This document shows positions 57,501 to 64,000 of a stretch of 64,000 nt of DNA, in pieces. The stretch is from Halichondria panicea (Eukaryota; Porifera; Demospongiae; Suberitida; Halichondriidae), in assembly GCF_963675165.1 (NCBI RefSeq), contig NC_087385.1, positions 1,550,501 to 1,614,500 on the forward strand, given 5' to 3'. A program made the translations under genes and the position numbers. Within the stretch, counting starts at the first letter, position 1; each line of letters starts with the position of its first letter. Under the pieces are notes generated by a model. The model saw nothing but the letters and a program-made list of their open reading frames with translations, did not search any database and was not told where the DNA came from.

Positions 57501-57876
57501 GTTTCATTGTGTGCCCTTAGCACACTGTACTGTATATACATACGTATCCATGGCTACATTCAGAATTGTCACAACCATATACTCGTTCGTGAGCACATCA
57601 CTCACGGTAATGGTCAAACAATGGTGAGCCCAACAGAGCACTACAACGTTCTTACAAGGTCCTCTACACAACTCACCTCTTAGGGTCATCTGTGCATACG
57701 AAGGCATCACATACTCGCTACACAGGGCACAACAAGAGCATAATTATTGTAAATAGTAATAGTCATATGAGAGAAAAATCGTATAATGACAAAGTCTACC
57801 AGTGCAGTACAGTCCTTGTCATGTTGGCAGCTGTACTCTATACCTATAAATGTACGTACCTAGAGTTTCCTGCCAT
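54546..57876 (-). CDS. C2-domain protein, NEDD4/ITCH-like N-terminus (truncated by gap)
   Basis: Exons 57876-57860, 57717-57677, 57117-57091, 56769-56655, 55972-55851, 55409-55054, 55001-54921 and 54629 into the gap; all phases match. After MAGNSSEYVMPSYAQMT comes a C2 domain (LRVVISASLDTSG, CNPFCEVVVDGQKGN, KTATPNWDEEFTL, FFSTNYGVAIFNLGEL) ending in LQLSLPLTKEK and GGDIIFELNDLNF. This order and the closing GxxxxxLxxL strand resemble the N-terminal C2 of WWP/ITCH-type E3 ubiquitin ligases. A Ser/Thr-rich linker (LLDLDTPDEHRR) and a Pro/Thr/Ala-rich tail follow. No WW or HECT domain is visible before pirin begins, so these are either in unresolved sequence or absent. Intron 3 uses a GC donor (CAG-GCAAGT). 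Intron 6 is the 52-bp duplication. Confidence 0.72.
54961..55066. repeat. 52-bp tandem duplication acting as a GT-AG intron
   Basis: Two identical 52-bp copies of GGGCGTGACAATCCGGGGAG...GTGTGGGT type sequence (plus strand). On the coding (minus) strand the interval 55053-55002 begins GTGACCACACC and ends CCACACCCCAG. Removing it joins CCCCAG to GTGACC and keeps the Pro/Thr-rich frame, whereas reading through shifts the frame by one. Confidence 0.9.
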
Positions 57877-58384
57877 GGTCGATTTTCTACCCGACAATAG
57901 AGACCTTTGTTGGGCTGTATTGAACAAGAAACAGTGGACAGCTGTTACAAACAAACTTACTTTGGTGTGCAGTGTTGACTATACCACTGGATTGAATTAC
58001 AAACATGACTCACTTGAATGATCTTTTAGACTTGATCTAGACCTGTTTATCTCTATCAACTCTTCACTGTACTATAACACAACCTTTAGCTCCATAGTAC
58101 ATTCAGCATGGAGAGTTTTTAAATCTGTCCAGAACCAGAACAGTCGTCAGTACACAGTGTTGATTCAGGCAATCTCTATCACATGAGTGTTGTCTCATAA
58201 TAGATAAGGACATGACGCAACGGGATTTCCTCAAACTGGAAGGGACAGCCCCATACAAGCCACAAAGGGTGTGTCAGCTCAATTTTCTGCGCATGCCTAC
58301 TAATGTTGCTACAGGCTACCTGGCAGAAAAGAGGGGAGGGGCTTGTATTCTGTTTTCAGTGTGTCTTTCAGCTCAAACGTATAC
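57877..58384. promoter_or_regulatory. head-to-head region, C2 gene / CAP-Gly gene
   Basis: 508 bp between divergent start codons. No clear motif is assigned. An acceptor-like TTTCAG at 58368-58373 (plus) hints that a 5' untranslated exon precedes the CAP-Gly gene's first coding exon. Confidence 0.4.
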
Positions 58385-61300
58385 ATGATGTCTTCTACAG
58401 AAGTTGGAGCACCTACACAGGAGATAAGCAACATGGAAAGCCCTGAGGCTACAACTGAAGAGAATACTGAGCAATCTACAGCTGAAGCTAATCAGCAGGT
58501 AGCTCCCTAATGTCTCCCATTTAGCAACTTTAATAGTTCAATTTTCACCTTTTAATAGGTTGAGCCAGAAGCAGACACAACTCAGCTAACTGATGGTCTA
58601 TCACAGGAAAAAAACCCCACAGAACCAGTAGATGATCAGCAACCATCACCAGAAAATGTGGAGTCTGAGCAACAAGAAGGATCTCCTGATCAGGACATTG
58701 AGCAACAAAATGATGATACACTTCAACAAGGAACTACAACGTTAACTGAAGGAGAAGCTCCCACTGAAACTACTGCTACTGACACACAGCATGAGCAAGG
58801 TAAATAGACGCTCTAGCTCTTGCAGTTACTGTTAACTATGCTTTTACACTCTTCAGGTGAATCACAAGAAGTCAAGGAACCAATAGAAGCTGCCAACGAA
58901 ACTACAGAGGGAGAGGCCACTATACAGCCAGAGATAGACAATAGAGAAGCTTTAGATGAGAAAGAGATTGAGACGACAGAGCCAGAAACTAGTTCGGGTG
59001 AAGAACCAGTTAAGGATAAGAAGGAAGAACCAGTCGCCACTGAGATAAAGCAGACAAATGCTTCTCGGCCTGGTACTGATAAAAGTGCAACAGATGCAGA
59101 GAAGGTACAGCTATAATAATGTTTGTGTGTATATGCTTCAACCACATTAATTACAGGACAAAAAAGACAAAAAGAAAGAGAAGAAACGTGAAAAGAAAAA
59201 ATCCCGACAGGCCAGTAGAGATAATGAGAGGAAAAAGCTAACGTCTGCACCAGCAATTGCAACAAATCTTGAATCCATCTTACTCTCACACTTCCTAACA
59301 TCAGATCTTGAGATCAGTGGTCATGTGGACTCGGCAGTATTTTGGGAGGTGGGTCTGCAAGTTTTACCCTAAATTGACAATGTAGGCAAATATCATCAAT
59401 GTATATAGGATTTAGCTAGATCAAATGTTTTTTATTCTTTCCAATTCTGTCTGATCTATCTGTAGATCCTTCAATCCCCTGAGCTGAACCTCCAACTGGG
59501 TACTGAAGAACTATCCGCCCTGAATGGACTTGTTCAACAAGATCAATCGGGACTGATTGACTATGCTCAGTTCTCTTCTCAAGCAACTGAGCTCATCGCT
59601 TCCCTCTATCAACAGCAGCCAGCATCAGAGGAGCATTGGGTACAACTAACGGCTAAAGATGGGAGTGCAACTGTTTCCTACAACAAGCAAACTGGAGAAA
59701 CGAGGTAGATTAAAACATTGAGGGTAGATCCTCAAGGGTAGACGTTTAGCCTCGTAACTCAATTTTAGTAGCTATAGGATAAAAATATGTACAACACAAT
59801 CTTTAATTGCAGTGTGTGCTATAAAAAATTATTATCTCTGCAGAGAGAGTGCAGCAGAAGAATTAGACATTTTTGCTAGCACCATTGAAAACCTGTTTCG
59901 GAGCGCAGATGTGGAAAACAGAGGATACATCACACGGGACGAGTTTGCAAAGCTACTCCAGTCCGAACAAATGGCGGTGTACCTTTCTCACGAAGACATG
60001 TTGCAAATGCAGCAGTATTTCGACAACATACCTGACGGGATGGCTACCTACACAGACTTCTATCCATTGGGCAAAGAGATTATTCTGAGGCTGTACAGAG
60101 CTAGAGATACGTCAGATGTAAGATTCTTGTAGTCTTAGGTCCATTACACCATGTGTTGTTCTACATGTAGTCTGAATGGTGCCAACTGGACAGTACTCAA
60201 GGTGTTGTCTGGTTCAACAAGTTCACAGGAGAAACACGAAAAGAACCTGCTGATGACAGGTGAGCTATACTCCAGCGATACATGAGCTTTATATTACAAA
60301 TGCAATGATTTTATGCACAGATGTTTGTTTTGCTTTATACAGACAGCAAGAGATTGCTTTTCTGAATCAAGCCTATGCCCAAGTCGAGGCTGTGAACTTT
60401 GAGTTGGAGCAGTACAAGCAGCAGAACAAGGAGCTACAGAATGAGCTGGCACAGGCTGCAGAGGAACAGGAAACACTAGCCACACAGCTTTACGAGACGG
60501 GTCATCATTTGGACGAAGCTGGTGCTGAGGTACGTCTCTATATAGACACAATTCGGCAAGGCTCCCAGCCAAGCCAATTCCTTGCTATGGGTCCTATAGA
60601 GACGAGGCTAGAGAGATCAGTGTGAATTAACCTGTACAAACGTTTTCTTGCCCATAAGATTGAAGCAAAGGACAGAGAGTTAGAAGAGGCTAGAGCTATT
60701 ATTCAGAGCAAAGAACAAGATATTGAGCAAATTATGAGAAACAGTAAGTTGGAGTGCTCCTGTTGTGTGTATTAACATGAGTGTATGTATTTGTTCCAGT
60801 GGGTGAGTTTGAAGCACTCCAACAAAAACTGGAAGAAATGGAACACGATATGAAAATGGCTAGGTACCTTCATACATATAGTGTACTTCGCTAATAATAT
60901 TATATATTTTTCTGTACAGACAAACAGTAGCTGTTCGTGATCAAACAGTTGCTGATCGGGATACTAACATCTCAGAGCTGCAGAGAATATCTGAAGCTAT
61001 CACGGACAAGTTGAAGGTATTTGCCATAGACAAAATAATGATATCTATATACCATGATTATCATATTCTGTATAATACTTACGTACAGTCGGCACATGGT
61101 CATATGGACGCTAGGGACTCCACAATTGCTAGCCTACAGCACAAGCTAAACTTTCAAAAAATGGAAGCTACAAAGTACAGCAAACAAGTCGTGGAACTTG
61201 AGGAGACGCTTTCAGTCACAGAGCAAGAACTGACATCTACTAAAAAAAATTTGGAAGAGAAATCAGCTGCTCTCACTCAAGCTCGGAAACACCTCAAGAA

Positions 61301-63027
61301 CTCCAGAGAAAGGACTATGGTATGTAGTTCAATGTAGCTAGATATAATGTTGTCACATCTGTTTTAAATTTTTGTCTTAGGACCTAGAGAAAGACTCGGA
61401 TAAGCTGACACAAACACAAGAAAAGTTCCGCAGTGCAGAATGTGAGATTCGTACTCTCAAATCATTCCTCACTACAAAGACAGCCATGATTGAAAAGACT
61501 AAGAAGGAGCTTCGAGAGACTAGAGCCAAAGTGGCTGATTTGCAGGAGAAAGATCGTAGGAGAGCAATCATACTGGCTGATGTTCTTGAGAAGACAGCTC
61601 GACAGTTCCAGACTGGTACATCACCTACACGACTAGTACAGCTGGACCTAACACACACGCCCATGGATACAAGGTAGTGAAGTGGTCTATATGCTTAGAA
61701 AGCATACATGTATATAGTATGCATAGTGCTAAAAATGAGCTGTTACTGTAGTATAGCATCCAATGTTCCGTGCTCTACGTGCTGTGTACATCCATATTAT
61801 CGTACGTGCAATAATTATAAGTATATGCACACTCAGAATCTGCAGTACTACTTCTATGCTTCAAATACACTCAATCCACAGGCCAGCTAGTGCTCCAGCG
61901 CTACCACAAGATCAAGATGGGGACGAAACTGATGGACCAGTACAATCTTCAAACCCCCGAGTGCTGAAATCATACACTCTCGGCAAATCCACAGCTTCAC
62001 CATTTTACGGTGCTACTCGATCATCTCCTCCACAAAAACGAGCCAGCAAAGCCAAGCCAAGAGGAAGGGTATGTGGCAAAATAATTATGTCCATTATGTA
62101 CAATATACTTTATGTGGTTCATTTGCAGTCAAGAACCGTTCCCAAGCTTCCTCCAATTCCAAAAACTGGACTAGTTCAGAGGCCAAGTTCATTCGTTTTC
62201 CCGACACAAAATGACCTTCGAAAACAACATTTCGAGCGAGATAAACAAGTGTACGATCACGTTCCTTCGAATCCACAATGCACATGTGAGCTGTGTCAAA
62301 TGAATGCGTCTGTTGTCGGACCAAACACCCAGGGTCGAGAAACTGGTCAATCCGGTTTGTCAGGATTCCAAAGTGACATAGACCCCCGAGAAATGATAAT
62401 GGCTCGGCAGTTGAAAACTGGACAGAGAGTGGTTATTAGAATGAAGAAATCAGAATATGACTTTGAGCCACAGCAACTGACTGGAATTGTGAAATATGTG
62501 GGAAAGATAGACAGTGAATATATTGACAATAGGATCTACGTGGGAGTCAAGTTGGATGAAGCAGGTACAGTGTTGTGTGCATGCATGTGTGCGTGTGCGT
62601 GTGTATGCAAGTTAATTGTCCTTAAAAACCCTCTTATATACATGCATCCATGCACGAGGTTAAGCATACGCTATGTTCTGTATAGCTGGTGACACTGACG
62701 GATTGATTAAAGGAAAGAGGTACTTCACATGCCCACAAAAGCACGGAAAGATTGTACGCATCTCAAACGTAGTTGCTGTTCTACCCAACAAGGTACACAT
62801 GTATGATATCATGTTTACTGCTATGTAGTGCTATGGCAACGTGTGACAATGATTCTAGTTAACTTTCCCAATATTCATACTGTATACAATGCAACAAATA
62901 TAACGATCCACCACACCCACTCACTATACAGAGCGTATCCTACAAGCCACTCAAAGGCCTCACCAAGAGAAGCCCTTACGGAGGAGCAGCCCCCAAGAAA
63001 AGCACTAGTAGTGTAAAAGTTGTATAG
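58385..63027 (+). CDS. EF-hand / coiled-coil / CAP-Gly protein
   Basis: 17 exons total 3180 nt (1059 aa): 58385-58498, 58559-58799, 58857-59104, 59157-59348, 59466-59704, 59844-60117, 60171-60259, 60343-60529, 60659-60743, 60800-60863, 60920-61016, 61089-61319, 61381-61673, 61882-62068, 62129-62564, 62686-62792, 62932-63027. Layout: acidic Glu/Thr/Gln-rich region (1-200), lysine-rich patch (KKDKKKEKKREKKK), helical domain, WW-like motif (HWVQL...YNKQTGETR, about 322-345), EF-hand-like loop DVENRGYITRDE (about 365), second WW-like motif (EWCQL...FNKFTGETRKEP), coiled coil (about 467-780), CTCELC cluster, and a C-terminal CAP-Gly domain (about 943-1028; GIVKYVG, IYVGVKLDEA, GKRYFTCPQKHGKIV). 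CAP-Gly binds tubulin or EEY/F tails, so a microtubule or ciliary role is inferred. No named or orthologous protein is recognised. Confidence 0.8.
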
Positions 63028-63261
63028 ACACCTTTTATTAAGCACTCTTCATGTCTTCTTTTTGTGTATGTGTACGTCTAATTAGAAATTTCACCTGTAG
63101 CAATTTTTGTCTACCACAGTACACAACATTTTCATCTGAAGATTCCGTTATGCTAATTTGAACATAAATATTAAATGCACAAGCAGCAACATACAATACA
63201 CTACATGGTAAGACTACACATACAATACTAGACCATTTGGTTCACTAATGGAGTCAGAGAA

Positions 63262-63650
63262 CTAATTCTTGCCGGAGCTGAGACCTTCGATGGGGTTGGA
63301 TTTCTGTTGGAGCAGCTTCTCACGAGTAGCAGCTTCCCACTCTTTGTTTTGGAAGGTGGGAGGTCTCTTGGGCCCAACTGAGAATAAGGATAAGAGAACA
63401 CATTATAAATAGACAAAAGAAATTCCATCCTATCAAGCAATGCATTGCTAATACCGTATACTGGGTTCTTGCCCATTGCTATGTGGTTGCTTAGGTATAC
63501 AGTGGTTTATATACATGTACCATACACACCGTTATTAGTCTATAACTATAACTTTCGACTGCGTATAGTTGATCATTATTTTGCGAATGACACTGTACAA
63601 GCCTAATTTGGTTTATGCACATGCTCACCCTTTGTGTCTTTCATTGCAAT
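63262..63650 (-). CDS. COX4-like small mitochondrial protein (3' exons)
   Basis: The terminal exon 63377-63262 reads GPKRPPTFQNKEWEAATREK then LLQQKSNPIEGLSS before the stop. The pattern PxTFxxEWxxxxxxKxLxxKxNPIxGLSS matches the C-terminal part of cytochrome c oxidase subunit 4, but the usual WDY...W ending is replaced by GKN. A 22-nt upstream exon at 63650-63629 (IAMKDTK) joins in phase. An alternative upstream exon around 63500-63454 (MGKNPVYG) also joins in phase. Upstream exons, including any membrane helix, would lie beyond the window. Tail to tail with the CAP-Gly gene. Confidence 0.5.
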
Positions 63651-64000
63651 CTGTGTGAAAATTCACAATTGGCAAATCGAAAAAAGTTTCATATTTGTGT
63701 ACGGTAGCTATGATGGATGATGTGCTATTAGTGTACTAGATTTTGTACAGCAATTAATCCCGTATCAGATCCGGTCCAGTAATTGCACGTCGTCAATGAC
63801 AATGTCTGTTTTCAAATAACGGCCACGTCTGAAAATGCTATTAAAACTGCATCATAAACGATTAGTACGGATACTCGTGCAACAAGGGATTAACAGCACT
63901 CATAACAAGCACTGGCAAGGTTAATAGCACTTGGCTTCACCTCGTTTAACCAAACTATTAATTATTAATCACAGGCTGCGGTACTGGCCTATATGCTAGA
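63651..64000. other. AT-rich sequence with one inverted dispersed repeat
   Basis: No exon is evident. 63751-63781 (ATTAATCCCGTATCAGATCC...) is the inverted counterpart of 251-281. Confidence 0.5.

Noticed and set aside
57692-58021. 109-codon plus-strand frame
   Set aside because: It runs antisense over the first exon of the C2 gene (ATG at 57876) and has no recognisable features.

Overview
The window looks like a compact animal genome, most likely a demosponge (the texture resembles Amphimedon; this is inference from AT-rich intergenic DNA, runs of ATAATTAT and TGCATGCATG, abundant short inverted-repeat elements, and introns often only 48-62 bp long). All gene models were assembled by hand from GT/AG boundaries and reading-frame continuity. 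Most models close exactly in frame: SPT16 1065 codons, mucolipin 812, WRNIP1 606, TCF25 649, kelch-kinase 755, CAP-Gly protein 1059, and two cytochromes P450 of 517 each.

Layout. Positions 1-5900 hold an unidentified minus-strand multi-exon gene, a PHD-type zinc-finger exon on the other strand, a ~100-bp satellite array (2340-3760) and a tandem duplication carrying an inverted-repeat-bounded element (3909-5604). Positions 5920-23391 are a cluster of four mitochondrial-clan P450 genes with one shared nine-exon structure: copy 1 (+, intact), copy 2 (-, one 2-nt frameshift), copy 3 (+, intact) and copy 4 (+, heavily frameshifted pseudogene). Their introns are loaded with inverted repeats and MITEs. 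From 23.6 to 63.7 kb come conserved single genes: SPT16/FACT (-), mucolipin/TRPML (+), WRNIP1 (-), a kelch/coiled-coil/kinase fusion (-), TCF25 (+), pirin (-), a C2-domain protein whose 3' part falls into a 200-N gap (-), an EF-hand/coiled-coil/CAP-Gly protein (+) and a COX4-like terminal exon (-).

Strand changes make head-to-head pairs (P450-2/P450-3, SPT16/mucolipin, kelch-kinase/TCF25, C2/CAP-Gly) separated by about 160-510 bp, and tail-to-tail pairs about 200-260 bp apart. The genes do not form one pathway. The local biology is a young P450 duplication cluster next to housekeeping chromatin, repair, ribosome-quality-control and lysosomal-channel genes.

The most interesting structures are: a 52-bp tandem duplication in the C2 gene whose unit runs exactly GT...AG, so that it behaves as a newborn intron and restores the reading frame; a P450 copy that seems stitched together by gene conversion; a MITE whose empty site is preserved in a P450 paralogue; MITEs abutting splice sites in TCF25; and a partial copy of TCF25 10 kb upstream, fused to a dispersed element.
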